A stretch of DNA of 22,962 nucleotides from contig JAEZZO010000083.1 in NCBI GenBank assembly GCA_023418475.1, forward strand, positions 1 through 22,962, written 5' to 3'. The notes under the pieces were generated by a model, which saw only the letters and a program-made list of their open reading frames with translations, searched no databases and was not told the DNA's origin. Numbering within the stretch: position 1 is the stretch's first letter; each line of letters starts with the position of its first letter. Positions 15,523 to 22,962 of this stretch are shown here, piece after piece. The stretch comes from Bacillota bacterium. Its GTDB lineage: Bacteria; Bacillota; Clostridia; Lachnospirales; Lachnospiraceae. The translations under genes were made by a program, and so were the position numbers.

Positions 15523-17430
15523 ATGAGTAATGAATACGGTGCTGATCAAATTCAAATATTGGAAGGCCTTGAAGCAGTAAGAAAACGGCCAGGTATGTAC
15601 ATCGGTTCAACATCTTCCAAAGGTCTTCATCACTTGGTTTATGAGATCGTAGATAATGCAATAGATGAAGCTTTGGCAGGTTTTTGTGACACAATTGATG
15701 TGACGATTAATAAAGATAACTCTGTTACGGTAATCGATAATGGTCGCGGAATCCCTGTAGGTATCAATCAAAAAAAGGGTATTTCCTCAGTAGAGGTTGT
15801 ATTTACAATACTGCATGCCGGTGGAAAATTCGGTGGCGGAGGATATAAAGTATCCGGCGGACTTCACGGCGTAGGAGCATCTGTAGTAAACGCTCTTTCT
15901 GAGTGGCTTACGGTAGAAGTATGTGTCGATGGGAAAATGTATTTCCAAAGATATGAAAGAGGGAAAGCAACAGGTAGATTGCAGGAAATAGGTGGTACGG
16001 ATCAGAGAGGAACTAAAATAACATTTCTGCCGGATAAGGAGATTTTTGAAGAGACAGTTTATGATTATGAAGTTTTAAAGCAGAGAATTAGAGAAATGGC
16101 TTTTCTCACAAAAAATATTAAGCTTATTCTCCGTGATAACAGACAGGAAGAGAGTATTGAAAAGATCTTCCATTATGTTGGTGGTATCAAGGAATATGTA
16201 GAATATCTAAATCATCACAAGGATCCTTTATACCCTGAGATAATCTATTGTGAAGGTCAAAGGGACAATGTGTATGTAGAAGTTGCATTACAGCATAATA
16301 GTACCTATACGGAAGGTGTTTACAGCTTTGTAAATAATATCACTACTCCGGAAGGAGGTACTCATCTTGCAGGATTTAAGAACGCGATCACGAAAACCTT
16401 TAATGATTATGCCAGATCAATGAAATTTTTAAAGGATAGTGATACTAACCTGACAGGAGAAGATATCAGAGAAGGCTTAACAGCTATTGTCAGTATCAAG
16501 ATTCCGGATCCTCAGTTTGAAGGACAGACAAAACAAAAGCTTGGCAATAGTGAAGCAAGAGGTGCGGTAGATAGTGTTGTCAGTGAACAGCTTACTTATT
16601 TCCTGGAGCAGAATCCTCAAGTAGCTAAGATGATTTGTGAGAAATCAGTTCTTGCGCAGAGAGCGAGAGATGCTGCCAGAAAAGCAAGGGATCTTACGAG
16701 AAGAAAAACAGCTCTGGAAGGAATGAGTTTGCCGGGCAAGCTGGCAGATTGTTCCGAAAAAGATCCTTCGAAAAGTGAAATATATATCGTTGAGGGTGAT
16801 TCTGCCGGTGGTTCTGCAAAGACAGCACGTTCCAGAGCAACACAAGCGATACTGCCTCTTCGTGGTAAGATTCTTAACGTAGAGAAGTCAAGACTGGATA
16901 AAATTTTAGTAAACAATGAAATAAAAGCTATGATAACTGCTTTCGGAACGGGAATTTCCGATGATTTTGATATTACGAAGCTTCGTTACCATAAAATTAT
17001 TATTATGACGGATGCCGATGTAGACGGAGCGCATATCAGTACCTTGCTTTTGACCTTTTTATACCGTTTTATGCCGGAACTGATTAAAGATGGTTATGTA
17101 TATTTGGCGCAGCCCCCTCTATACAAAGTTGAAAAAAATAAATATGTGCGCTATGCTTACAGTGATGATGAGTTAAATCAGATCATTACGGAAATAGGAC
17201 GTGACAGCAATAATAAGATACAGCGTTATAAAGGTTTGGGTGAGATGGATGCAGAGCAGCTCTGGGAAACTACGATGGATCCGGAAAGAAGAATTTTGCT
17301 TCGAGTTACTATGGATGAAGAAGAATCTTCAGCAATCGATGTAACATTTACAACGCTTATGGGTGACAAGGTTGAACCAAGAAAAGAGTTTATTGAGGCA
17401 AATGCAAAATATGGAAAATTGGATATTTAA
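15523..17430 (+). CDS. gyrB: DNA gyrase subunit B
   Basis: The 635-residue ATPase subunit of gyrase, which introduces negative supercoils as an A2B2 complex. The GHKL ATPase shows E41 in VDNAIDEA's neighbourhood, D72 in IDNGRGIP, and GLHGVGASVVNALSE. The TOPRIM domain has catalytic E424 in VEGDSAGGSAK and the metal-binding DADVDG at 497-502. The C-terminal QRYKGLGEMDAEQLWETTMDP is standard. ATG 15523 is chosen because GGAGG lies 6 nt upstream; an earlier in-frame GTG at 15496 would add nine codons that read through the ribosome binding site. Confidence 0.98.
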   Translation: MSNEYGADQIQILEGLEAVRKRPGMYIGSTSSKGLHHLVYEIVDNAIDEALAGFCDTIDVTINKDNSVTVIDNGRGIPVGINQKKGISSVEVVFTILHAGGKFGGGGYKVSGGLHGVGASVVNALSEWLTVEVCVDGKMYFQRYERGKATGRLQEIGGTDQRGTKITFLPDKEIFEETVYDYEVLKQRIREMAFLTKNIKLILRDNRQEESIEKIFHYVGGIKEYVEYLNHHKDPLYPEIIYCEGQRDNVYVEVALQHNSTYTEGVYSFVNNITTPEGGTHLAGFKNAITKTFNDYARSMKFLKDSDTNLTGEDIREGLTAIVSIKIPDPQFEGQTKQKLGNSEARGAVDSVVSEQLTYFLEQNPQVAKMICEKSVLAQRARDAARKARDLTRRKTALEGMSLPGKLADCSEKDPSKSEIYIVEGDSAGGSAKTARSRATQAILPLRGKILNVEKSRLDKILVNNEIKAMITAFGTGISDDFDITKLRYHKIIIMTDADVDGAHISTLLLTFLYRFMPELIKDGYVYLAQPPLYKVEKNKYVRYAYSDDELNQIITEIGRDSNNKIQRYKGLGEMDAEQLWETTMDPERRILLRVTMDEEESSAIDVTFTTLMGDKVEPRKEFIEANAKYGKLDI

Positions 17431-17515
17431 TAAATCATAGTATCAAAGAATCCATATGGAACGGGAATATCTTTCGATATATGATTCCTGGAATAGTTTG
17501 AACGGAGGAAAAGGA

Positions 17516-20146
17516 ATGGATGAAAATATCTTTGACAAGGTGCATGACGTCGATCTGCGAAAGACAATGGAAAAGTCTTATATAGATTATGCAATGTCTG
17601 TTATCGCCGCACGTGCCCTGCCCGACGTAAGGGACGGTTTGAAACCGGTACAAAGAAGAATTTTGTATGCAATGATAGAATTAAATAATGGACCGGACAA
17701 GCCGCATCGTAAATGTGCGCGTATTGTTGGTGATACCATGGGTAAATACCATCCGCATGGTGATAGTTCTATTTATGATGCACTTGTTAAGCTGGCACAG
17801 GATTTTAATACCAGATATCCATTGATAGACGGACATGGTAATTTTGGTTCAGTGGATGGTGACGGAGCAGCTGCGATGCGTTATACCGAAGCCCGCTTAA
17901 GTAAAATATCCATGGAAATGCTTGCTGATATCAATAAGGATACGGTTGATTTTACTCCTAACTTTGATGAAACAGAGAAGGAGCCGCTTGTATTACCCTC
18001 CAGATATCCTAATCTCCTTGTAAATGGTACTTCCGGTATTGCAGTTGGTATGGCTACCAATATACCCCCTCATAATTTACGGGAGGTTATTAATGGTGTC
18101 CTAAAAATTATTGATAATCATATTGAACTTGATAAAGAAACAGATATAGAAGAATTGCTGCAAATTGTAAAGGGCCCAGATTTCCCCACCGGTGCGGAGA
18201 TTCTTGGTACAGCAGGCATTGAGGAGGCTTATCGTACGGGCAGAGGTAAGATCAGAGTTCGTGCTGTCTCAGACATTGAAGCTATGCCAAACGGGAAGAA
18301 CCGAATTGTTGTGACGGAGCTTCCGTATATGGTGAACAAAGCACGGTTGATTGAGAAAATTGCGGAGCTGGTAAAGGAGAAGAAGATCGAGGGTATTACA
18401 GAACTCCGGGATGAGTCCGATCGAACCGGTATGAGAATCGTAATAGAGCTCAGACGAGATGTTAATGCGAATGTTCTTTTAAATCAGCTTTATAAACATA
18501 CCCAGATGCAGGATACTTTTGGTGTTATTATGCTTGCATTGGTTAATAATGAGCCTCGTGTACTTAATTTGTATCAGATGCTGGATTATTACCTGCAGCA
18601 TCAAAAGGAAGTTGTAACCAGACGTACCCAGTACGATTTAAATAAAGCCGAAGAGCGTGCACATATTTTACAGGGTTTGTTAATAGCTCTTGATAATATT
18701 GATGAAGTTATTTCAATTATCCGTTCCTCACAGAATGGTAATATTGCCAAGGAGAAATTAATTGATCGATTCGGACTTAGTGAAATGCAGGCACAGGCTA
18801 TCATTGATATGAGACTTCGTGCTCTTACCGGTCTGGAAAGAGAAAGGCTGGAGAATGAGTTTGCGGAGTTAATGGCTAAAATTGCGGAATATAAAGCGAT
18901 ACTTGCTGATGAGAAGAAGCTGCTTGGAGTAATTAAAAATGAAATTACATTAATCCGTGATAAATATGGTGATGACAGAAGAACATCAATCGGCTATGAT
19001 GAATTTGATATCTCCATGGAGGATTTAATTCCGAATGAAAATACGGTGATTGCATTGACAAGACTCGGTTATATCAAAAGAATGACAGTAGATAATTTTA
19101 AGAGTCAGCACCGTGGTGGCAAGGGAATCAAAGGAATGCAGACAATTGATGAGGATTTTATTGAAGATCTGCTAATGACAACGAATCATCATTATATCAT
19201 GTTTTTTACAAATAAAGGAAGGGTTTACCGTCTAAAGGCCTACGAAATTCCAGAATCAGGAAGAACAGCAAGAGGTACCGCAATTGTAAACCTTCTGCAG
19301 TTATTGCCTGAGGAAAGAATTACGGCAATTATCCCTCTCAAGGAGTACCAAAATGACCGTTTTCTATTTATGGCGACGAAAAATGGTATTGTTAAAAAAA
19401 CTCCAATCAGGGATTATGAGAATATCAGAAAATCCGGACTCCAGGCTATTAGTCTGAGGGAGGATGATGAATTAATTGAGGTCAAATCGACTAATCATCT
19501 AAAGGATATTTTTCTTGTTACGAAAAATGGTATGTGTATCCGCTTTAATGAAAGTGATGTACGACCTACGGGAAGAACCTCGATGGGTGTAATTGGTATG
19601 ACGCTCACCGGTGATGATCAGGTAATTGGTATGCAGCTTAACACACAAGGTCAGTATCTGCTATTCGTTTCTGAAAACGGTATGGGAAAACGTACCGATA
19701 TGGAGGAATTTACAGTTCAGCATCGTGGTGGTAAGGGTGTAAAATGCTATAAAATAACAGAAAAAACCGGTGATGTAGTGGGTGTAAAAGCTGTCAAGGA
19801 AGATAATGAAGTAATGATTATTACCACAGAAGGTATTATTATTCGTCTAACGGTAAAAGACATATCTGTTCTGGGAAGAATAACTTCCGGAGTTAAACTA
19901 ATGGCAATTGATACAGAAACAGATATCACAGTTGCAAGTATTGCAAAAGTGAGGGAAAGTAATAGTTCTGCCACCGAGGAGGAAATTATAAGAGATCTGG
20001 AAAAAGAACTGGATGAAGAAGATATGGAGATAGATCCCGCAGATTATCCGGAAGAAAATAATAGCGATGATGCGGAAGAAAGTGAAGATTCTGGAGATAA
20101 TCTTACGGAAGACGATAAATCGGAAGATGAAAATGAAGACGCTTAA
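17516..20146 (+). CDS. gyrA: DNA gyrase subunit A
   Basis: The 876-residue DNA cleavage subunit of gyrase. The active-site tyrosine is Y123 in AAAMRYTEARL. The quinolone-determining segment HPHGDSSIYDAL keeps Ser84 and Asp88, equivalent to the susceptible E. coli residues 83 and 87. The C-terminal beta-pinwheel has the GyrA-box-like QHRGGKG at 531-537, and a second copy near 735. The last 55 residues (822-876) form an acidic tail with 29 Asp/Glu. ATG 17516 has GGAGG 7 nt upstream; an in-frame ATG at 17456 lacks one. The 85-nt spacer after gyrB contains only a small ATATC-TTTC-GATAT hairpin. Confidence 0.98.
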   Translation: MDENIFDKVHDVDLRKTMEKSYIDYAMSVIAARALPDVRDGLKPVQRRILYAMIELNNGPDKPHRKCARIVGDTMGKYHPHGDSSIYDALVKLAQDFNTRYPLIDGHGNFGSVDGDGAAAMRYTEARLSKISMEMLADINKDTVDFTPNFDETEKEPLVLPSRYPNLLVNGTSGIAVGMATNIPPHNLREVINGVLKIIDNHIELDKETDIEELLQIVKGPDFPTGAEILGTAGIEEAYRTGRGKIRVRAVSDIEAMPNGKNRIVVTELPYMVNKARLIEKIAELVKEKKIEGITELRDESDRTGMRIVIELRRDVNANVLLNQLYKHTQMQDTFGVIMLALVNNEPRVLNLYQMLDYYLQHQKEVVTRRTQYDLNKAEERAHILQGLLIALDNIDEVISIIRSSQNGNIAKEKLIDRFGLSEMQAQAIIDMRLRALTGLERERLENEFAELMAKIAEYKAILADEKKLLGVIKNEITLIRDKYGDDRRTSIGYDEFDISMEDLIPNENTVIALTRLGYIKRMTVDNFKSQHRGGKGIKGMQTIDEDFIEDLLMTTNHHYIMFFTNKGRVYRLKAYEIPESGRTARGTAIVNLLQLLPEERITAIIPLKEYQNDRFLFMATKNGIVKKTPIRDYENIRKSGLQAISLREDDELIEVKSTNHLKDIFLVTKNGMCIRFNESDVRPTGRTSMGVIGMTLTGDDQVIGMQLNTQGQYLLFVSENGMGKRTDMEEFTVQHRGGKGVKCYKITEKTGDVVGVKAVKEDNEVMIITTEGIIIRLTVKDISVLGRITSGVKLMAIDTETDITVASIAKVRESNSSATEEEIIRDLEKELDEEDMEIDPADYPEENNSDDAEESEDSGDNLTEDDKSEDENEDA

Positions 20147-20195
20147 GGCTTACGTTAAAGTTAATTAATTATAGGGAAGGCACCAAAAATTTATT

Positions 20196-21038
20196 ATGAG
20201 AGAAATTCACACCGATACTATAATAAAAAATATAAAGGAAATGTGCATCGAAGCCAACTATCAATTGGCTTCGGATGTAGAAAGCAGAGTTCGCAGGGCA
20301 TATGAGAAGGAATCAACATCATTAGGGAAACAGATTCTGGGACAGTTAGGAGAGAATCTTGACATTGCTGCTTCGGATTTAATACCGATTTGTCAGGATA
20401 CTGGAATGGCAATTATTTTCTTGAAAATTGGTCAAAATATCCATATAGAGGGTATTAACCTGGAGGATGCTGTAAATGAGGGAATTCGTCAGGGGTATCA
20501 GGAAGGCTATCTAAGAAAATCGGTTGTATCCGATCCCTTAATCAGAAATAATACAAATGACAATACGCCTGGAATTATTCACTATGAAATAGTTCCGGGT
20601 AATCAGATTGAAATAACAGTAGCTCCGAAAGGATTCGGCAGTGAAAATATGAGTCGTGTATATATGCTAAAACCCTCGGATGGAACAGAAGGGGTAAAGC
20701 AAGCCGTACTTGAAACCGTGAAAATAGCAGGTCCTAATGCCTGTCCGCCCATTATAGTAGGCGTAGGTATCGGGGGAAGCTTTGAAAAATGCACTTATTT
20801 GGCAAAAAAAGCATTGGCAAGAAGTATGGATCAGCCGTCCATAGCAGATCATATAAGAAAATTGGAAGAAGAACTTCTGGACGAAATTAACCAATTAGGG
20901 ATTGGTCCGGGCGGTCTGGGAGGAAAAATAACTGCGCTGGGGGTAAATATCGAAACCTATCCTACTCATATAGCAGGACTTCCTGTAGCAATTAATATCT
21001 GTTGTCATGTTAATCGCCATGTGAACAGGTTATTATAA
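20196..21038 (+). CDS. Class I (Fe-S) fumarate hydratase, alpha subunit
   Basis: A 280-residue subunit homologous to the N-terminal half of iron-sulfur fumarases and to tartrate dehydratase TtdA. It reversibly hydrates fumarate to malate through a [4Fe-4S] cluster. Likely cluster ligands are C66 in PICQDTGM, C183 in NACPPIIVGVGIGG and one of C269/C270 in INICCHVNRH. The beta subunit follows 97 nt later. Oxygen-labile class I enzymes fit an anaerobe. The ATG is the only sensible start, yet the nearest purine-rich site (GGGAAGG) is about 15 nt upstream, unusually far. Tartrate or another hydroxy-acid as substrate cannot be excluded from sequence. Confidence 0.88.
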   Translation: MREIHTDTIIKNIKEMCIEANYQLASDVESRVRRAYEKESTSLGKQILGQLGENLDIAASDLIPICQDTGMAIIFLKIGQNIHIEGINLEDAVNEGIRQGYQEGYLRKSVVSDPLIRNNTNDNTPGIIHYEIVPGNQIEITVAPKGFGSENMSRVYMLKPSDGTEGVKQAVLETVKIAGPNACPPIIVGVGIGGSFEKCTYLAKKALARSMDQPSIADHIRKLEEELLDEINQLGIGPGGLGGKITALGVNIETYPTHIAGLPVAINICCHVNRHVNRLL

Positions 21039-21135
21039 TATAACTTATGATGTTGTAGTATTTAAAGCAGATAGTAATATCTAAATGAGGCTTATTACTT
21101 TTTCAGATATAAAAAGTGAAAGGTACGCAGGTAAA

Positions 21136-21669
21136 ATGGATAAATATATAACTACACCCTTAACAACAGACAAGGTAGAAGAGTTGCAGGTGGGAGATTA
21201 CGTATATATAACTGGAGTTATATATACGGCAAGGGATGCCGCACATAAGAGAATGTATGAAACGATGAAAGAGGAATCTAAAATCCCATTTGATCTTAAG
21301 GATAATATTATATATTACCTGGGGCCTACTCCAGAGCGAGAGGGACAGGTGATTGGATCAGCTGGTCCTACTACGAGCAGCAGAATGGATAAATATACAC
21401 CGCTTCTTTTGGATAATGGTCTAAAAGGTATGATTGGAAAGGGTAAACGAAGTAAAGATGTGATTTTATCTATGGAAAAAAATAAAGCGGTATATTTTGC
21501 AGCGATTGGGGGTGCCGGCGCATTACTGTCCAAACGAATTAAAGCTTCCAAAGTAATCGCATATGATGACCTTGGAACAGAGGCAATCAGAGAACTTTAT
21601 GTTGAAAATTTTCCAGTAATTGTTGTAATTGATTCAAAGGGAAATAATTTATATGAAATTGTGATGTAA
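21136..21669 (+). CDS. Class I (Fe-S) fumarate hydratase, beta subunit
   Basis: A 177-residue partner of the alpha subunit, equivalent to the C-terminal domain of single-chain class I fumarases and to TtdB. It opens MDKYITTPLTTDKVEELQVG, the usual N-terminus of this family. It continues with SGVIYTARDAAHKR-like ITGVIYTARDAAHKR, GPTTSSRMDKYTP, GMIGKGKRS and GGAGALLSKRIK. The longer frame from ATG 21085 adds 17 residues unlike the family and has no ribosome binding site; ATG 21136 follows CAGGTAAA. A strong promoter for the tRNA begins only 6 nt after the stop codon. Confidence 0.88.
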   Translation: MDKYITTPLTTDKVEELQVGDYVYITGVIYTARDAAHKRMYETMKEESKIPFDLKDNIIYYLGPTPEREGQVIGSAGPTTSSRMDKYTPLLLDNGLKGMIGKGKRSKDVILSMEKNKAVYFAAIGGAGALLSKRIKASKVIAYDDLGTEAIRELYVENFPVIVVIDSKGNNLYEIVM

Positions 21670-21674
21670 AATTG

Positions 21675-21703
21675 TTGACAAACTAATAAGCATTTGTTAT
21701 ACT
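21675..21703 (+). promoter_or_regulatory. Strong sigma-A promoter for tRNA-Ser
   Basis: TTGACA at 21675-21680 and TATACT at 21698-21703 are separated by exactly 17 nt, close to the ideal housekeeping promoter. Transcription should begin near 21710, leaving a leader of about 88 nt that RNase P would remove. The -35 context TTGTTGACAAA is identical to that of the rRNA promoter at 22693. Confidence 0.85.
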
Positions 21704-21797
21704 TGTTTTTGCCTCTGTGAGAAACATCGAGGTAATAAGTGAAAAGCTAAGCTTATAGCTTATAAATTGAATATTTATTTTTAGAAGTTCAGTTTTT

Positions 21798-21885
21798 GGA
21801 GAAATACTCAAGAGGCCGAAGAGGCGCCCCTGCTAAGGGTGTAGGTCGGGTGACCGGCGCGAGGGTTCAAATCCCTCTTTCTCCG
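21798..21885 (+). tRNA. tRNA-Ser (anticodon GCU)
   Basis: An 88-nt class II tRNA. The acceptor stem GGAGAAA pairs with TTTCTCC (21878-21884), with G at the discriminator position. The anticodon stem CGCCC/GGGTG encloses loop CTGCTAA, placing anticodon GCT at 21832-21834, which reads AGC/AGU serine codons. A long variable arm follows (GTCGGGTGACC), as expected for serine tRNA. The T arm is GAGGG-TTCAAAT-CCCTC. The 3' CCA is not encoded and must be added post-transcriptionally. Confidence 0.97.
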
Positions 21886-21900
21886 TAATGCAAAATTGAA

Positions 21901-21943
21901 CAAAAGGGCTTAAATCATAAAAAGATTTAAGCCCTTTTGTTTT
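21901..21943 (+). terminator. Intrinsic terminator of tRNA-Ser
   Basis: A perfect 16-bp stem (21901-21916 with 21924-21939, arm CAAAAGGGCTTAAATC) around a 7-nt loop is followed by TTTT. It begins 16 nt after the tRNA 3' end, the expected place for a single-gene tRNA transcript. Confidence 0.93.
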
Positions 21944-22202
21944 ACACATGAACGTAAAAAGTTTGCCAAGTATGCCTTATATGGTTCAATTTATTTTAAA
22001 TTTTAAAGAAAATTTTGTTTCTATAAATAAAAATCTCATGGGAATGAGCAGCTTCGCAGATGGAATAAAAAAGATATACTGCTATGTTTAATAACTAAGA
22101 GAATGCTTAAAGCATATTTTTGTTCTAATTAAAACTAAGAGACAAGTGTCTGCTGTTATCGTTCGCAGGTTTTCAAGAGAGCTAAGGAGATCAAATGATT
22201 AG

Positions 22203-22481
22203 TCTGAATTCTCTATAGCATCCGTTAACCGTCCGGTTGTTCTTGATAAACCAGAGGGTGGTCAAATGGCTTTCCGAAAAATTTATTCAAATAAAAAGTC
22301 AAAAAAGCACTAATATAATTTTGATGAATATACGATTATAGTATCGGGACAATATTCGGCATGTTTTGAGAATAAGGAAATTGTACTTAATCCGGGCGAT
22401 GAGCGTTATGTTCCAGCAGGGGACAGTCCAATATGGAAGATGTATTGTAGCAACAAGGTCAATACATACATTTGGAGGTAA
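22203..22481 (+). pseudogene. Decayed cupin-domain protein
   Basis: One frame reads a recognisable cupin core: YNFDEYTIIVSGQYSACF, then NKEIVLNPGDERYVPAGDSP. The latter contains cupin motif 2, G-x5-P-x-G. An in-frame TAA at 22311-22313 interrupts it exactly where the HxH-type metal motif would be (KKH-stop-YNFDE), so a single CAA-to-TAA change would explain the break. The metal-ligand histidine after motif 2 is also absent. The frame can be followed further left, with stops at 22200-22202 and 22089-22094, towards 21948, consistent with a longer eroded gene. No ribosome binding site is apparent. The original function is unknown; cupins range from sugar isomerases to AraC sensor domains. The rest of the 21944-22692 gap holds no other gene I can support. 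Confidence 0.6.
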
Positions 22482-22692
22482 AAGAATTAAAAAAGAAAAT
22501 GAAATAACTTTTTACGTATCGTAATATATATTCAAAAAAATAATATGTAGCAAATATTTAGAATTCGTTTAAAAGTACCATAAAACAAAGTATCAAGGCA
22601 TTTGCTGCTGTTGTTATTAGGCGGGTTTTTAATGACATTGTTTAATTTTGATATATTTTTAAAAAAAATAAAAAATTTTATTCAAAAAGTTG

Positions 22693-22721
22693 TTGACAAA
22701 GGATTATGTATGTGATATTAT
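22693..22721 (+). promoter_or_regulatory. rRNA operon promoter with upstream A/T element
   Basis: TTGACA at 22693-22698, a 17-nt spacer and TATTAT at 22716-22721 with an extended TG two bases upstream make a near-ideal promoter. The 40 nt before it (about 22650-22690) are runs of A and T in phase, the look of an UP element bound by the RNA polymerase alpha C-terminal domain. Its position and the structured leader that follows point to a ribosomal RNA operon. Confidence 0.85.
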
Positions 22722-22727
22722 TATCTT

Positions 22728-22962
22728 CGCTGACGCGCTAAAGAAAATATCAAGTAAGAAAAGCTTACTAACAGAAGTATTAACGCGAAAGTATGAACCT
22801 TGATAATTGAACAGTAAAACAACCCTGAAAATTCTAAAAAATGAAGCTTCACATGGGCTTCAAGGTATCCTAAGAATACAAAATATTCTTGAGATACAAA
22901 ATAGATTTTCATTAGATATATCAGTCATGATATATCACGAACCGTATTTGAGATCGAGTAAT
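22728..22962 (+). ncRNA. Pre-16S rRNA leader (16S gene beyond window)
   Basis: After the promoter there is no open frame but a series of hairpins: AGTAAG-AAAAG-CTTACT near 22755-22771; TGAAGC/GCTTCA (22842-22847 with 22857-22862); a long stem GTATC-CT-AAGAATA with TATTCTT-GA-GATAC (22865-22897); and GATATATCA-GTCA-TGATATATC (22915-22936). The segment GATAATTGAACAGTAAAACA near 22802 resembles pre-16S leader sequence common in Bacillota. The start of mature 16S (AGAGTTTGATC) is not reached. Identification as an rRNA leader is by promoter type and layout. Confidence 0.7.

Noticed and set aside
21948..22091. 47-codon plus-strand open frame after the tRNA terminator
   Set aside because: It begins in the terminator's T-tail with no ribosome binding site and has no recognisable domain; at most it is the eroded front of the cupin pseudogene.
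22721..22912. 63-codon minus-strand frame in the rRNA leader
   Set aside because: It overlaps the leader hairpins and promoter on the opposite strand and has no ribosome binding site; chance frame.

Overview
This window spans a bacterial chromosomal replication origin. About 10.8 kb of minus-strand genes meets about 12 kb of plus-strand genes at dnaA. The minus-strand order rpmH, rnpA, yidD, yidC, jag, mnmE, mnmG, rsmG and the plus-strand order dnaA, dnaN, yaaA (S4 domain), recF, gyrB, gyrA are the classic Bacillota origin arrangement. The AT-rich DNA, strong purine-rich ribosome binding sites, DegS/DegU-like sensor pair and two-subunit Fe-S fumarase suggest an anaerobic clostridium, plausibly a Lachnospiraceae. 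The family call is inference from gene order and protein flavour.

Left end (1-3119): the first ~200 nt look like the 5' end of a group II intron on the minus strand, cut by the window edge. It lies beside a perfect parS site (229-244) embedded in a 34-bp perfect palindrome that also looks like a bidirectional terminator. Next come a DegS/DegU-like cytoplasmic histidine kinase and response regulator, a GNAT acetyltransferase, and a ~400-nt gap that may hold a tiny zinc-ribbon remnant. parA/parB (soj/spo0J), often found beside rsmG, are not in the window.

Minus-strand core (3120-10815): rsmG, mnmG and mnmE (ribosomal and tRNA modification), then jag, yidC, yidD, rnpA and rpmH (membrane insertion, RNase P protein, ribosomal protein L34). 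rpmH is only 44 codons and overlaps a longer spurious frame. It is separated from rnpA by 437 nt that contain a 20-bp imperfect inverted repeat. A terminator-like hairpin follows jag.

Origin (10816-12951): two AT-rich non-coding blocks flank dnaA and carry only degenerate DnaA-box-like 9-mers. The dnaA-dnaN spacer pairs such a box with a short DnaA-trio-like stretch and a 16-bp palindrome, so a bipartite oriC is likely.

Plus-strand core (12952-21669): dnaN, yaaA, recF, gyrB and gyrA form the replication and supercoiling block. Two start regions are unusual. recF has no good ribosome binding site and overlaps a 9-codon upstream frame by ATGA. gyrB's ribosome binding site can be sequestered in one of two mutually exclusive hairpins. 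Fumarase alpha and beta subunits follow gyrA.

Right end (21670-22962): a strongly promoted tRNA-Ser(GCU) with a perfect-stem terminator, then a decayed cupin-domain pseudogene. An excellent rRNA-type promoter with an A/T-rich upstream element then drives a hairpin-rich leader. The 16S gene itself must start just past the window.

I see no CRISPR array, defence island or clearly new multi-gene system. The best leads are the parS/terminator/intron junction, the recF and gyrB translation-start architectures, the rpmH-rnpA spacer and the cupin pseudogene.
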